A stretch of DNA of 64,000 nt, taken from contig CAJTUI010000004.1 of assembly GCA_910579705.1 (NCBI GenBank), forward strand, positions 1 to 64,000, read 5' to 3'. Under the pieces are notes generated by a model. The model did not search any database. It saw only the letters and a list, made by a program, of their open reading frames with translations, and had not been told where the DNA came from. Origin of the DNA: an uncultured Christensenella sp. Its GTDB lineage: Bacteria > Bacillota > Clostridia > Christensenellales > Borkfalkiaceae. The position numbers and the translations under genes are program-made. Positions 51,903 through 60,367 of the stretch are shown here, piece after piece. How positions within the stretch are numbered: position 1 is the first letter of the stretch; every line of letters begins with the position of its first letter.

Positions 51903-52215
51903 TTATTTATTATGGTTTAAAATTGTTTCCATAATATTAATTATGTTTTCTTTTTCTTGTTGATTAAGACAGTTCCATAATTCAAATAATTTTTGTTTTT
52001 TGAATATCGATGTCCTTTTTATCGGAAATTAAATCTTCTACCGACATACCAAAAGCCTTTGCAACTTGTTTTAAAGAGTCGTAAGTAGGTTTTGTCGGCA
52101 CAGGTTTAAACCAGCTTTTAATTGCAGTTTTACTGACATTGGAAAGTTTAGATAATTTATAAATAGTCCAACCGCGTTTATCTAATTCATTTTTAATTCT
52201 ATCGTTAATACTCAT
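51903..52215 (-). pseudogene. XRE-family regulator with an apparent frameshift near its C-terminus
   Basis: The ATG at 52215 follows AGAAGGGAACAA and opens an HTH protein: W-T-I-Y-K-L-S-K-L-S-N-V-S-K-T-A-I-K-S-W, then V-A-K-A-F-G-M-S-V-E-D-L-I. In frame it ends at 51982 after a short tail. Reading on in the next frame from the A-rich stretch near 51990-52003 gives about 30 further residues (Q-K-L-F-E-L-W-N-C-L-N ... I-M-E-T-I-L-N-H-N-K) with a stop at 51903, exactly the helical tail expected of this type. A one-base indel in a homopolymer is the simplest reading. An in-frame upstream ATG at 52257 lacks a ribosome site. Confidence 0.65.
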
Positions 52216-52365
52216 TTGTTCCCTTCTTGGGAATATTTTAATACATAAATTAGGCATACATATAGTACTAAATAGTAAATAATTATATCTTAATTATGCT
52301 GTAAAAATTTTGATTATATTCTGAGCTATAAATAAAATCAAAAAAGTTTATAAGGAACTTAAACA

Positions 52366-52854
52366 ATGGAAAAAACGTGTTGTTTTACAGGCCACAGGGT
52401 GCAAAAGTTGCCTTGGCGCAATAACGAACTTGATTTTCGGTGCATTGCTTTGAAAAACAAGTTGAAAAACGAAATTATTAATGCTATTCGCAAGGGCTAT
52501 TCCTCTTTCTTTTGCGGTATGGCCCTCGGGTTCGACTTCTATTGCGCAGAGGCCGTTCTAGATCTCAAATCCGACTTCCCGCACATCAAGCTTTTCGGCG
52601 CTCTGCCCTGCAACAATCAAGACTGCAAATGGAACGACAGTGATAAACTCCGTTACCGCCGTTTATTGGATAAGCTGGACGACGTAAGACGTATTTACGA
52701 CCGTTATATCGGCCCTGAATGTATGCTGGAACGCAACAGATTTATGGTCAATAATTCCTCGCTTTTAATCGCCTGTTATTTCGGCGGGGGCGGCGGTACC
52801 AAAGCCACCATTGACTACGCAAAAAAACAAGGACTGGAGATTGTTTTATTATGA
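52366..52854 (+). CDS. SLOG-type (DUF1273-like) nucleotide-binding protein (162 aa)
   Basis: The start C-C-F-T-G-H-R followed by I-N-A-I-R-K-G-Y-S-S-F-F-C-G-M-A-L-G-F-D matches the YpsA/DUF1273 branch of the SLOG fold, which binds nucleotides or related ligands; the Gly-rich end I-A-C-Y-F-G-G-G-G-G-T is the second conserved loop. SLOG proteins appear in stress responses and in anti-phage sensing systems, but the role of this one is unknown. The ATG has AAGGAAC. It overlaps the next gene by four bases, so the two form an operon next to the accessory island. Confidence 0.8.
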   Translation: MEKTCCFTGHRVQKLPWRNNELDFRCIALKNKLKNEIINAIRKGYSSFFCGMALGFDFYCAEAVLDLKSDFPHIKLFGALPCNNQDCKWNDSDKLRYRRLLDKLDDVRRIYDRYIGPECMLERNRFMVNNSSLLIACYFGGGGGTKATIDYAKKQGLEIVLL

Positions 52855-53561
52855 AATATCTTACTAAACGGGTTTATGAAAAGTTTCTGCTATCCGAATT
52901 GTCATTTACTGCTCATACCACCGAAACATATGAAGAGCTGTACGAACTGGCGTTCCGAAAGTTTTATAAACAATATTTCCTCGAACAGCAAAACTTCGAT
53001 TTAAACTTTTACAAAAACTTATTTGAGGCGGAGCTTAAATACAATTCACGGCTGTTAAGACTTTTGTCGAGGATAAACGAAGATAAAAAAATACTTGCGC
53101 TGGGATACGCAAGCGAAAAGAGCATACAAAGAATACAAAAGTATCAAAAGAAGTTGCAGAACGAGTACGAGAAAGTAAAAGCGTATGCTTACGGTAAAAC
53201 GCTTGAAGCGTGCGGAGAGAAGAAACTGCATACGCAAATATATAATGGAGCCATATTCGAGGGCTTGGAGAAAGGTAAAGACTGTATAACGCTAAAACTG
53301 CTCGAAGGCGACTTAATTATAGAAAACGGCGAAATAATCAAAGGCGGAGATAAACCGCTATACTATTATAACGAAGTATGGGGGCCCGAAAGCTCTATCG
53401 CGGCGGCTGAACTGTACAGGACACGCCGCGGTTACGAACTGCAATTAATTATACATAACCACCATACGGACAAGCCTGTGGATTTGTTTTACCTGACCAT
53501 TCGCTGTACGGATATAGCCGAGCTCGGCGCCTTTGCATTTTTTGACGCCTTAAAAAGGTAA
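52851..53561 (+). CDS. Unknown protein, possibly DUF4085-like (236 aa)
   Basis: The protein is soluble. It opens with M-K-Y-L-T-K-R-V-Y-E-K, has a helical middle with many Lys, Tyr and Glu (S-I-Q-R-I-Q-K-Y-Q-K-K-L), and ends in beta-rich sequence E-L-Q-L-I-I-H-N ... F-Y-L-T-I-R-C-T-D-I. This recalls the DUF4085 group of clostridial proteins, but I hold that loosely. No catalytic motif is evident. Its start overlaps the stop of the SLOG gene (ATGA), which suggests a shared task. Confidence 0.65.
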   Translation: MKYLTKRVYEKFLLSELSFTAHTTETYEELYELAFRKFYKQYFLEQQNFDLNFYKNLFEAELKYNSRLLRLLSRINEDKKILALGYASEKSIQRIQKYQKKLQNEYEKVKAYAYGKTLEACGEKKLHTQIYNGAIFEGLEKGKDCITLKLLEGDLIIENGEIIKGGDKPLYYYNEVWGPESSIAAAELYRTRRGYELQLIIHNHHTDKPVDLFYLTIRCTDIAELGAFAFFDALKR

Positions 53562-53565
53562 AAAT

Positions 53566-53595
53566 AGCCCGCGTATCCGTACGGATACGCGGGCT
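53566..53595. terminator. Bidirectional terminator between gene 52851 and rplL
   Basis: AGCCCGCGTATCCGT and ACGGATACGCGGGCT are perfect 15-bp arms; AAAAAT precedes and TAATTTTATTTT follows. Confidence 0.85.
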
Positions 53596-53611
53596 TAATT
53601 TTATTTTGAAA

Positions 53612-53989
53612 TTATTCGAGAACCGCGGTTGCGCCTGCTGCTTTGAGGTCTGCAACGATTTTGTCAGCCTCTTCCTTAGCTACGTTCTCTTTAAGAACGC
53701 CGCCCTTTTCTACGGCCGCCTTAGCCTCTACAAGGCCAAGACCCGTGAATGCGCGTACGACTTTGATTACGTCGATTTTCTTAGCGCCGCAATCTTTAAG
53801 AACTACGTTGAACTCGGTCTTTTCCTCAGCTGCCGCGGGAGCCGCCGCGCCTGCCGCGGGAGCCGCCGCTACTGCTACGGGAGCTGCTGCGGATACGCCG
53901 AACTCCTCTTCAAGCGCCTTTACAAGCTCGTTAAGTTCGAGCACGGTCATAGATTTAACTTCTTCGATAAACTTCTTTACGTCTGCCAT
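53612..53989 (-). CDS. rplL: 50S ribosomal protein L7/L12 (125 aa)
   Basis: The stalk protein recruits translation GTPases. It has the N-terminal dimerisation helix (F-I-E-E-V-K-S-M-T-V-L-E-L-N-E-L), an Ala/Gly/Pro hinge, and the C-terminal domain with E-K-T-E-F-N-V-V-L, K-I-D-V-I-K-V-V-R, G-L-G-L-V-E-A-K and G-A-T-A-V-L-E. Normal length. It is the last gene of the rplJL operon and follows rplJ by 80 bp. Confidence 0.97.
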   Translation of the reverse strand: MADVKKFIEEVKSMTVLELNELVKALEEEFGVSAAAPVAVAAAPAAGAAAPAAAEEKTEFNVVLKDCGAKKIDVIKVVRAFTGLGLVEAKAAVEKGGVLKENVAKEEADKIVADLKAAGATAVLE

Positions 53990-54069
53990 TTTTTTTATTC
54001 TCCTGAATTTTTATATTTTATTTTATTTTGCGCTTTAACGGTGCGCCGCCGTAATGTTTGATTTTGGCG

Positions 54070-54591
54070 TTAAGCCTTCTGCTCTGCAATGTTGTTGAGT
54101 ACGCGAACGATGCCCGACAACAGGTTGTTGAGTACGCCTGCGAAGTTTGCGATAGGCGCCTGCATAGAACCGAGCATTTTCGCAACGAGTTCTTCTCTGG
54201 ACGGCATAGACGCCAGAGCTTTCGCGCCCGCTTTGTCCACGTACGCATTGTCCACAAACGCGCTCTTTACAACGATTTTACCGTCGTAAGTTTTTGCCGC
54301 CTCGGTCATAAGCTTGGCCGCGCCGGTTTCGTCCGCGCCGAACGCTACCGCCGTGGGGCCGTTCAAATCCGCGTCGAAATCCTTAAAGCCCAAATCGTTG
54401 AAAGCTTTTCTTACAAGCGTGTTTTTGTAAACCTTGTATTCGCAATTGGCCTGTCTGCATTTGTTTCTGAGTTCGGAAACTTCCGCAACGGTGAGCTTGT
54501 TGTAATCGACAAGCACAACCGATTTTGCCGCTTTAATCTTGTTAGTAATTTCTTCAACAACTACTTTTTTCGCCTCGAAATTAGCCGACAA
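54070..54591 (-). CDS. rplJ: 50S ribosomal protein L10 (173 aa)
   Basis: L10 anchors the L7/L12 stalk to 23S rRNA. The sequence shows the family start (F-E-A-K-K-V-V-V-E-E-I), V-L-V-D-Y-N-K-L-T-V, V-Y-K-N-T-L-V-R-K-A and the C-terminal helix that binds L12. A GTG at 54600 lies inside the AGGAGG ribosome site, so the TTG at 54591, eight bases after that site, is the likely start. It is preceded by an L10 leader. Confidence 0.95.
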   Translation of the reverse strand: MSANFEAKKVVVEEITNKIKAAKSVVLVDYNKLTVAEVSELRNKCRQANCEYKVYKNTLVRKAFNDLGFKDFDADLNGPTAVAFGADETGAAKLMTEAAKTYDGKIVVKSAFVDNAYVDKAGAKALASMPSREELVAKMLGSMQAPIANFAGVLNNLLSGIVRVLNNIAEQKA

Positions 54592-54600
54592 ATCTGTCAC

Positions 54601-54746
54601 CTCCTGTAATTATTTCTAAAATATAATTCCTTGCGCTTACAGTGACGCAAGGAATTTAAAATAATCGCTTATTGAAAATTACCCGTCACCTGAGCGGGAT
54701 ATTGAGCTGAAAGCACCCGCCGTCTTCGGCACAGAAATTTATTTAC
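54601..54746 (-). promoter_or_regulatory. Ribosomal L10 leader
   Basis: The minus-strand RNA from about 54746 contains TGCCGAAGACGGCGGGTGC and GCTCAGGTGACGGGT, the pattern of the L10 leader bound by L10(L12)4 for autoregulation. A later hairpin, TTCCTTGCG...CGCAAGGAA, just before the ribosome site could be the attenuator. The unit lies between rplA and rplJ. Confidence 0.8.
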
Positions 54747-54752
54747 TTTGTA

Positions 54753-54781
54753 ATTATAACGCCGCTTTCAATAAATGTCAA
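54753..54781 (-). promoter_or_regulatory. Promoter of the rplJL operon
   Basis: TTGACA (54776-54781), 17 bp, TATAAT (54753-54758) on the minus strand: a full consensus just after the rplA stop codon. Confidence 0.85.
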
Positions 54782-54788
54782 GCGGAAA

Positions 54789-55478
54789 TTAACCCTTGTT
54801 GAACGTTACTTTTACGCCGGGGCCCATAGTCGCGGACAGAGTCACGCTCTTGATATACTGGCCCTTTGCCGCCGCGGGTTTAGCCTTAACGATAGCCTCC
54901 ATAAGCGCGTTGAAGTTTTCGGTTATTTTCTCGTTACCGAACGACTTCTTGCCTATCGGGCAATGTATAATCGCGGTTTTGTCAAGACGGTATTCAACTT
55001 TACCTGCCTTAACTTCCTGAACGGCCCTTGCAACGTCCATAGTAACCGTGCCGCTCTTGGGGTTGGGCATTAAGCCCTTGGGGCCGAGGATACGGCCTAT
55101 TCTACCGACAACGCCCATCATATCGGGGGTGGTAATCATAACGTCGAAATCGAACCAGTTATCCTTCTGGATTCTCTGAATCATTTCTTCCGCGCCGACG
55201 TAGTCCGCGCCCGCCGCCGTAGCCGCGTCCGCCTTGTCGCCCTTGGCGATAACAAGCACTCTCTTCTGCTTGCCCGTTCCGTTGGGAAGAACGAGAACGC
55301 CGCGGACCTGCTGGTCTGCCTGTCTGGGGTCAACGCCCAGACGAACGTGAATTTCGATAGTTTCGTCGAACTTAGCCTTAGCCGTTTCGAGAACGAGCTT
55401 TACAGCCTCGCCGAGGTCGTAAGATTTGGAACGGTCGTAGGATTTGATGCTTTCCGCGTATTTTTTAGAAAGTTTCAT
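54789..55478 (-). CDS. rplA: 50S ribosomal protein L1 (229 aa)
   Basis: L1 forms the mobile L1 stalk of the large subunit and in many bacteria represses its own mRNA. Typical stretches are Y-D-L-G-E-A-V, L-G-V-D-P-R-Q-A-D-Q-Q-V-R-G, V-G-R-I-G-R-I-L-G-P-K-G-L-M-P-N-P-K and the C-terminal T-M-G-P-G-V-K. Normal length. It follows rplK by 4 bp. Confidence 0.97.
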   Translation of the reverse strand: MKLSKKYAESIKSYDRSKSYDLGEAVKLVLETAKAKFDETIEIHVRLGVDPRQADQQVRGVLVLPNGTGKQKRVLVIAKGDKADAATAAGADYVGAEEMIQRIQKDNWFDFDVMITTPDMMGVVGRIGRILGPKGLMPNPKSGTVTMDVARAVQEVKAGKVEYRLDKTAIIHCPIGKKSFGNEKITENFNALMEAIVKAKPAAAKGQYIKSVTLSATMGPGVKVTFNKG

Positions 55479-55482
55479 ATGA

Positions 55483-55908
55483 TTACTCCTCCACCGTTAC
55501 GCCCATAGAGCGCGCCGTGCCCTTGACCATACTCTTAGCCGCCTCGATATCGGAGCAGTTGAGGTCGGGCATTTTGGTTTTTGCTATTTCTTCAACCTGC
55601 GCCTTGGTGAGCTTGCCCACCTTATCCCTGTTGGGGCGCGCGCTTGCCGTGTCTATACCCAAAGCTTTCTTGATAAGCACGGGCGTAGGGGGCGTTTTGA
55701 GAATGAAAGTAAAACTTCTGTCCTGATAAATAGTGACGACGCAGGGAATGATAAGTCCCGCCTGGCTTGCCGTCTTTGCGTTGAATTCCTTGGTAAAGCC
55801 GGGTATGTTTATACCGTGAGGGCCCAGCGTAGAACCTACGGGGGGCGCGGGGGTTGCTTTACCGGCAGGAAGCTGCAATTTAACTACCGCAGTAATCTTT
55901 TTTGCCAT
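55483..55908 (-). CDS. rplK: 50S ribosomal protein L11 (141 aa)
   Basis: L11 sits at the GTPase centre and is needed for the stringent response. Motifs: L-Q-L-P-A-G-K-A-T-P-A-P-P-V-G, L-G-P-H-G-I-N-I, F-T-F-I-L-K-T-P-P and the C-terminal G-T-A-R-S-M-G-V. The start has GGAGG about ten bases upstream. nusG lies 105 bp upstream. Confidence 0.97.
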   Translation of the reverse strand: MAKKITAVVKLQLPAGKATPAPPVGSTLGPHGINIPGFTKEFNAKTASQAGLIIPCVVTIYQDRSFTFILKTPPTPVLIKKALGIDTASARPNRDKVGKLTKAQVEEIAKTKMPDLNCSDIEAAKSMVKGTARSMGVTVEE

Positions 55909-56013
55909 AAAATAAATTCCTCCGTGTGGTTAAGACGAGCATACCATAGAAAAATTTAATATGCTCTCCCACAATTATATCCGCGCATACGCGTGTATGC
56001 GTTGATTTTTAAA

Positions 56014-56547
56014 TCAGTTATCGGTCTTTTTAATCTGAATATATTCCACTTCGACGTCCGTGTTTCTGCCGAACATCTGAATGTTGATTTTCGCTTTCTG
56101 GGCAAGGTCGTTAAGCTCGGTTATAACACCCTCGAAACCTTCGAGAGGGCCCGCGTCCACGGCGACCTTGTCGCCCACGGCGAACTCGCCCTCGACGACG
56201 GTCGATTCCAGCCTCATTTTGCGTATCTCGTCCGCTTTGAGCGGAATGGGCCTGCCCTGAGGGCCGACGAAACCCGTTACGCCGCGAGTGTTGGTTATCC
56301 AATACCAGAGCTGGTTGGAATATATCATTTTAATAAACACATAACAAGGCAAAAGCTTGCGTTCGACAACCTTGCGCTTGCCGTTTTTCTCTTCGATAGT
56401 CTGCTCCATAGGGATTTTGACTTCGAAAATCATTTCCTGCAAGTTGTTGTTTTCGATAAGCCGTTCGAGGTTGTCTTTAACCATCGACTCGTAGCCGGCG
56501 TAAGTATGAAGAATATACCAGCACGGCGTAGTAGTAACGTCTACCAT
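56014..56547 (-). CDS. nusG: Transcription elongation/antitermination factor NusG (177 aa)
   Basis: NusG binds RNA polymerase and links it to the ribosome or Rho. The N-terminal domain shows C-W-Y-I-L-H-T-Y-A-G-Y-E and L-P-C-Y-V-F-I-K, and the C-terminal KOW domain shows V-G-D-K-V-A-V-D-A-G-P-L-E-G-F-E-G. Normal length. It follows secE by 15 bp in the usual order. Confidence 0.96.
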   Translation of the reverse strand: MVDVTTTPCWYILHTYAGYESMVKDNLERLIENNNLQEMIFEVKIPMEQTIEEKNGKRKVVERKLLPCYVFIKMIYSNQLWYWITNTRGVTGFVGPQGRPIPLKADEIRKMRLESTVVEGEFAVGDKVAVDAGPLEGFEGVITELNDLAQKAKINIQMFGRNTDVEVEYIQIKKTDN

Positions 56548-56562
56548 CTGATATTCTCCCGC

Positions 56563-56793
56563 TTACGCTATCTTGTTTAACAGGTCCAGAATCGCCTGTA
56601 AGCCGAAATTGACGGCGGTAACCGCGACGGTGAAGATTACAACCACCACCAGAACCACGCAGGTTGCTTTGACCACTTTGGGGAAAGTGGGCCAGGTCAC
56701 CCTTTTCAGTTCCGAAAAGGTTTCCTTGAACTTCCTGCCTATTCTGACGAAAAAGTTGGGTTTATTTACTTTGTTATCGTTTTTCTGCGCCAT
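56563..56793 (-). CDS. secE: Preprotein translocase subunit SecE (76 aa)
   Basis: A short basic N-terminus with F-K-E-T-F-S-E-L-K-R-V-T-W-P, the conserved amphipathic helix, is followed by a single membrane helix at about residues 45-70. This is the standard form of bacterial SecE, part of SecYEG. The ATG has GGAAGGAG upstream. Confidence 0.95.
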   Translation of the reverse strand: MAQKNDNKVNKPNFFVRIGRKFKETFSELKRVTWPTFPKVVKATCVVLVVVVIFTVAVTAVNFGLQAILDLLNKIA

Positions 56794-56816
56794 AATAAAC
56801 TCCTTCCGCGCCGGTT

Positions 56817-56978
56817 TTACTTGGTTTCCTTATGCTCCGTGTGCTTTTTGCAGAAGGGGCAATATTTTGAAATGGTAAGCCTGTCCGGGTCGTTACGCTT
56901 GTTTTTATAACTGTCGTAATTCCTGCGCTTGCACTCCGTACATTCGAAAGTTATTTTAGCCCTTGTTGATGCTTTCAT
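56817..56978 (-). CDS. rpmG: 50S ribosomal protein L33 (53 aa)
   Basis: The protein reads M-K-A-S-T-R-A-K-I-T-F-E-C, with two C-x-x-C pairs (C-T-E-C and C-P-F-C), so it is a zinc-binding L33. It starts with ATG at 56978 after CGGAG and stands first in the rpmG-secE-nusG-rplK-rplA order. Confidence 0.95.
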   Translation of the reverse strand: MKASTRAKITFECTECKRRNYDSYKNKRNDPDRLTISKYCPFCKKHTEHKETK

Positions 56979-57030
56979 TATGGAAAACTCCGTACAAAAA
57001 AATTACACCCCCTAAGTTGGGTGTAAAGGA

Positions 57031-57059
57031 AGTTTATCATATAAAAAAACCCGTGTCAA
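57031..57059 (-). promoter_or_regulatory. Promoter of the rpmG-secE-nusG operon
   Basis: TTGACA (57054-57059), 17 bp, TAAACT (57031-57036) with TGA directly before the -10. A TTACACCC...GGGTGTAA hairpin with seven T (about 56995-57027) lies around the predicted RNA start. Confidence 0.7.
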
Positions 57060-57131
57060 CCGATTTTGATTGATAATAGATATTTTTTATCGAAAATTTG
57101 CGGGGGCGCGGCGTATATCTTTATACGGCTG

Positions 57132-57161
57132 TTGACAAAGCCCGCGACGAAGTGCTAAACT
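57132..57161 (+). promoter_or_regulatory. Promoter of cls, giving a probably leaderless mRNA
   Basis: TTGACA (57132-57137), 18 bp, TAAACT (57156-57161). Seven bases then lead to the ATG at 57169, with no ribosome site. Confidence 0.65.
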
Positions 57162-57168
57162 TGTCTAA

Positions 57169-58698
57169 ATGAAACTATTGAAGTTACTGTTCAGCAAAAT
57201 TTTCATATCCGCGCTGGCGCTTTTGATACAGCTTGCGTTCTTCGTTATCGTAATCCTTTTTTACGAAACTTATTTCACGCTGTTTCAGGCAATAAGCCTT
57301 GCGTTCGGCATACTGATTTTCCTGAACCTGATAAACAAAAAAGAAAGTTGCGAGTTCACATTGCCCTGGATAGTCATTATCCTTATAGTCCCCTTCTACG
57401 GCACGCTGATTTACTGTATGTTCGCAAACTCCAAAATGCCGACGCGACAATATAAGATTATGGTAAGCAACGTCTGCCGTTGCAAGCCGTTTTTCGAAAT
57501 GACGCCCGAAGAAAACCGCAAAATACTCGATTTCACGGCGGAGTGCGCGGGATTAGAGCACTACCTGAGAAAAAATTCGTTCAGCCGCGGCAGTCTTGAC
57601 AATAAAGTAGAGTACTTCCCGTCGGGCGAAAGCTTTTATAAAGACCTTCTGACCGAGCTGGAAAAGGCCGAGAAGTTCATATTTATGGAGTATTTCATAA
57701 TAGAGCGCGGCAAGATGTGGAACGGCATACTCGACATTCTCACCCGCAAGGCCGCCGAAGGCGTGGAAGTGCGCGTTATGTACGACGACATAGGCTGCGC
57801 GGGGCTGATACCCGCAAATTATTATAAAAGGCTGAGAAAGCTGGGCATAAACTGCCGCAAGTTCAACACCTTTCTGCCCGTCGTAAGCGGCATACACAAC
57901 AACCGCGACCACAGAAAGATTACGGTTATCGACGGAAAAGTTTCGTACACGGGCGGCGTGAACCTTGCCGACGAATACATCAACGAAAAGTGCCGTTTCG
58001 GGCACTGGAAGGACACCGCCGTCAAAATATGCGGGCCCGCAACGGGAAACCTCACCGCGCTGTTTTTACAGATGTACGACTCATCCGATAAATCCGAAAA
58101 GGACTACTCCGCATATCTTGATATCGAATACGAGCGCTACGAGGACGGCGGATACGTTCACCCTTTCGGCGACGGACCGCGCCCCGTTTACACGGAAATG
58201 GTCGGCTCCAACAATTATATCAACATAATAAACGCGGCGACCGATTACGTGTACGTTTCCACGCCCTATCTCATTCCCGATTACAACCTTATGTCCGCGC
58301 TCAAAAACGCGGCGTTCCGCGGCGTGGACGTCAGGATTATCACCCCGCACGTTCCCGACAAAAAAATCATATTCAATATGACCCGCTCCAACTACGACAC
58401 GCTTTTGCGGGCGGGCGTGAGAATTTACGAATACACGCCGGGGTTCATACATTCCAAAGCTATGGTCGCGGACGGCGACAAGGCGTTTGTGGGAACGGTC
58501 AACCTAGATTATCGGAGCCTTGTGCACCACTACGAATGCGGCGCGGTTATGTATAAAACGCCGTGCATTGCCGACATCAAGGCCGACTTCGACAAGACGC
58601 TTGAATTTTCGGGCGAGATAACCCGCGACAATTTCAGAATGGGGTTCTGGGCCTCGCTTGTAAACACGTTCCTGACGCTGTTTTCTCCTATGCTGTAA
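57169..58698 (+). CDS. cls: Cardiolipin synthase (509 aa)
   Basis: The phospholipase-D-type enzyme joins two phosphatidylglycerols into cardiolipin at the membrane. Two membrane helices (about residues 10-50 and 62-84) precede two catalytic HKD motifs: D-H-R-K-I-T-V-I-D-G near residue 246 and H-S-K-A-M-V-A-D-G near 428, each with the downstream G-G-V-N-L-A-D or G-T-V-N-L-D. The length is typical (about 480-510). Translation appears leaderless. Confidence 0.95.
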   Translation: MKLLKLLFSKIFISALALLIQLAFFVIVILFYETYFTLFQAISLAFGILIFLNLINKKESCEFTLPWIVIILIVPFYGTLIYCMFANSKMPTRQYKIMVSNVCRCKPFFEMTPEENRKILDFTAECAGLEHYLRKNSFSRGSLDNKVEYFPSGESFYKDLLTELEKAEKFIFMEYFIIERGKMWNGILDILTRKAAEGVEVRVMYDDIGCAGLIPANYYKRLRKLGINCRKFNTFLPVVSGIHNNRDHRKITVIDGKVSYTGGVNLADEYINEKCRFGHWKDTAVKICGPATGNLTALFLQMYDSSDKSEKDYSAYLDIEYERYEDGGYVHPFGDGPRPVYTEMVGSNNYINIINAATDYVYVSTPYLIPDYNLMSALKNAAFRGVDVRIITPHVPDKKIIFNMTRSNYDTLLRAGVRIYEYTPGFIHSKAMVADGDKAFVGTVNLDYRSLVHHYECGAVMYKTPCIADIKADFDKTLEFSGEITRDNFRMGFWASLVNTFLTLFSPML

Positions 58699-58701
58699 AA
58701 G

Positions 58702-58740
58702 ACGCGGAGCGCATTTTCAATGCGCTCCGCGTTTGTTTTT
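58702..58740. terminator. Bidirectional terminator between cls and the LRR lipoprotein
   Basis: ACGCGGAGCGCAT and ATGCGCTCCGCGT pair around TTTCA, followed by TTGTTTTT. Confidence 0.85.
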
Positions 58741-58744
58741 ATAT

Positions 58745-60112
58745 TTACCAGCTTACCGCCTCGCCGTCCACGTAATGCCAGAACCGCCCCGCCGTTTCGG
58801 GTTTTGTCTGCGAATAGAAACTGACCGCCGAAAGCTCGTTGCCTTTGCCCTTGTCGACCTTTTCCCAGTCCTCGGCGCTGCCCTCGTAATAGATAACTTC
58901 CAGACTTTCGAGCTTATAAAGCGAATAGCTTGCAAGCGTCTTCACGCTCTTTGGCAGAAGAACGCTTTTGAGCAGGGGCATCTGATAGAACGCGGAATAG
59001 CCTATGCTCTCCACCTTCCCGCCGATAACTATACGTTCCAGCCCGCTGCCCGAAAAGGTGTAGTCGGCAATCTCCGTAAGGTTTGCGGAGAGCCTGATTT
59101 CTTTTAAAGCCGAATTCATAAACGCCGCGGTGCCGCAGTACGTTACGCTGTCCGCCATCACCACGCTTTCCAGCCCGAGCGTGCCCGAAAACGCGGAGTA
59201 ACCTATATCGGTCACTCCGTCCTCGAACGTAACGGTTTTGAGCGCCGTGCAGGATGCGAAAGCGTTCACACCGACCGTTTTACAGTTGGACGGAACGGTG
59301 AGCGTTTCCAGCGATTCGCAGGAAGTGAACGCGCCCTCGCCGATAGCCGTTACGCCGCCGCCCAAATTTACCGTTTTAAGCGACTTACAGCCCCAGAAAG
59401 CATTCTCTTCGATTACGGTCACCGAATCGGGAACGGTTACAGAAGTTATATATTTCGCGTTGAAGAAGGCGCTGTCGCCGATAACGGTAACGGGCAGGCC
59501 CCTGTACTGCGCGGGAATTTCTATCACGGAAGAGGAAACCGAGCCAAGCCCTCTCACGGCGTAGCCCGTCACGCTGTCCGCCTGCCGTATTTCGGCATAG
59601 TACAACTGCTCGGAATACCCGCCGCCGCCCGTGACCTTGCCGCAGTTTATCTGAGTATTGTCGGTAGTAACGAGAATAAGATTGCCATCGGAATTTATGA
59701 ACGCGGAAGAAATGCCCGCGCCCGTGACCTTGCCGCAATCTATTTGCTTGCCGTCCGTAAGCGTAACGATAAGATTGCCGTTATCGTCTATGCGGGTATC
59801 CTTCACACCCACGCCGTTTATCCTGCCGCAGTTTATAAGCCTGTCGTTGGTCAGCGTTACGATAAGGTCGCCGTTTTCGTCTATATAAACAGACTTTATA
59901 CCCACGCCGTCCGCACCGTCCTCTCCGCTAATGGACTGTATAAACTCTTCCAGAGTTCCGCTATACCCCAGTTCGGTCGCCCTCTCGTAGGCGGCTTTTA
60001 CCGTGTAAACAGTTCCCCAGCTCTCCCGCGGAGTTTTGTCGCAGGCGGTCATACCCAGCGCGCACGCCGCGGTAACGGCCGATATGATTAACGTTAAAAT
60101 TCTGCGTTTCAT
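58745..60112 (-). CDS. LRR_5 (BspA-like) lipoprotein (455 aa)
   Basis: The signal peptide ends in the lipobox L-G-M-T-A-C (Cys24). Residues 30-65 are a helical segment ending S-G-E-D-G-A-D-G. Residues 70-165 hold three copies of a 31-residue repeat with D-x-N-G-(D/N)-L-I-(V/L)-x-x-T, each ending C-G-(R/K)-(I/V). Residues 180-420 are about ten BspA-type LRRs (A-F-x-x-C-x-x-L, V-T-V-P-D-S-V). It ends in a short Trp-containing tail. The protein is surface-exposed and may bind proteins or polymers; the ligand is unknown. It is far from the main surface cluster and lacks the A-type C-terminal anchor. Confidence 0.85.
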   Translation of the reverse strand: MKRRILTLIISAVTAACALGMTACDKTPRESWGTVYTVKAAYERATELGYSGTLEEFIQSISGEDGADGVGIKSVYIDENGDLIVTLTNDRLINCGRINGVGVKDTRIDDNGNLIVTLTDGKQIDCGKVTGAGISSAFINSDGNLILVTTDNTQINCGKVTGGGGYSEQLYYAEIRQADSVTGYAVRGLGSVSSSVIEIPAQYRGLPVTVIGDSAFFNAKYITSVTVPDSVTVIEENAFWGCKSLKTVNLGGGVTAIGEGAFTSCESLETLTVPSNCKTVGVNAFASCTALKTVTFEDGVTDIGYSAFSGTLGLESVVMADSVTYCGTAAFMNSALKEIRLSANLTEIADYTFSGSGLERIVIGGKVESIGYSAFYQMPLLKSVLLPKSVKTLASYSLYKLESLEVIYYEGSAEDWEKVDKGKGNELSAVSFYSQTKPETAGRFWHYVDGEAVSW

Positions 60113-60325
60113 TACACTTGCCTCTTAGGTTAGTTTTCTTAAAATATTATAACCTTATTCTCCGCGGTTGTCAACTTATCCCGCGGGAAGGAAAAAAGGC
60201 GGACAAGCCCCGCGCGGCAACAAGCGAGCGCCGCGCAAACGCGCCGTCGCGGTAACAAGCGGGCAGGACGCGCCGCCGCGCCGTCCGCCCGCAACAACAG
60301 CCGCTGCGCCTCCTCTCCAAAAAAT

Positions 60326-60360
60326 CCGCCCGCGTTGCAAAACGCGGGCGGTAAAAATTC
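60326..60360 (-). terminator. Terminator of the SecB-like gene
   Basis: CCGCCCGCGTT and AACGCGGGCGG pair (about 60329-60353); the minus strand continues with TTTTTTGG. The 255-bp gap 60113-60367 otherwise holds GC-rich imperfect hairpins and no gene. Confidence 0.8.
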
Positions 60361-60367
60361 GTTATAA

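Noticed and set aside
51985..52005. Programmed frameshift in the XRE gene
   Set aside because: The change needed is +1; the usual -1 slippery heptamer in the right phase is not present, and there is no stimulating hairpin nearby. An indel is simpler.
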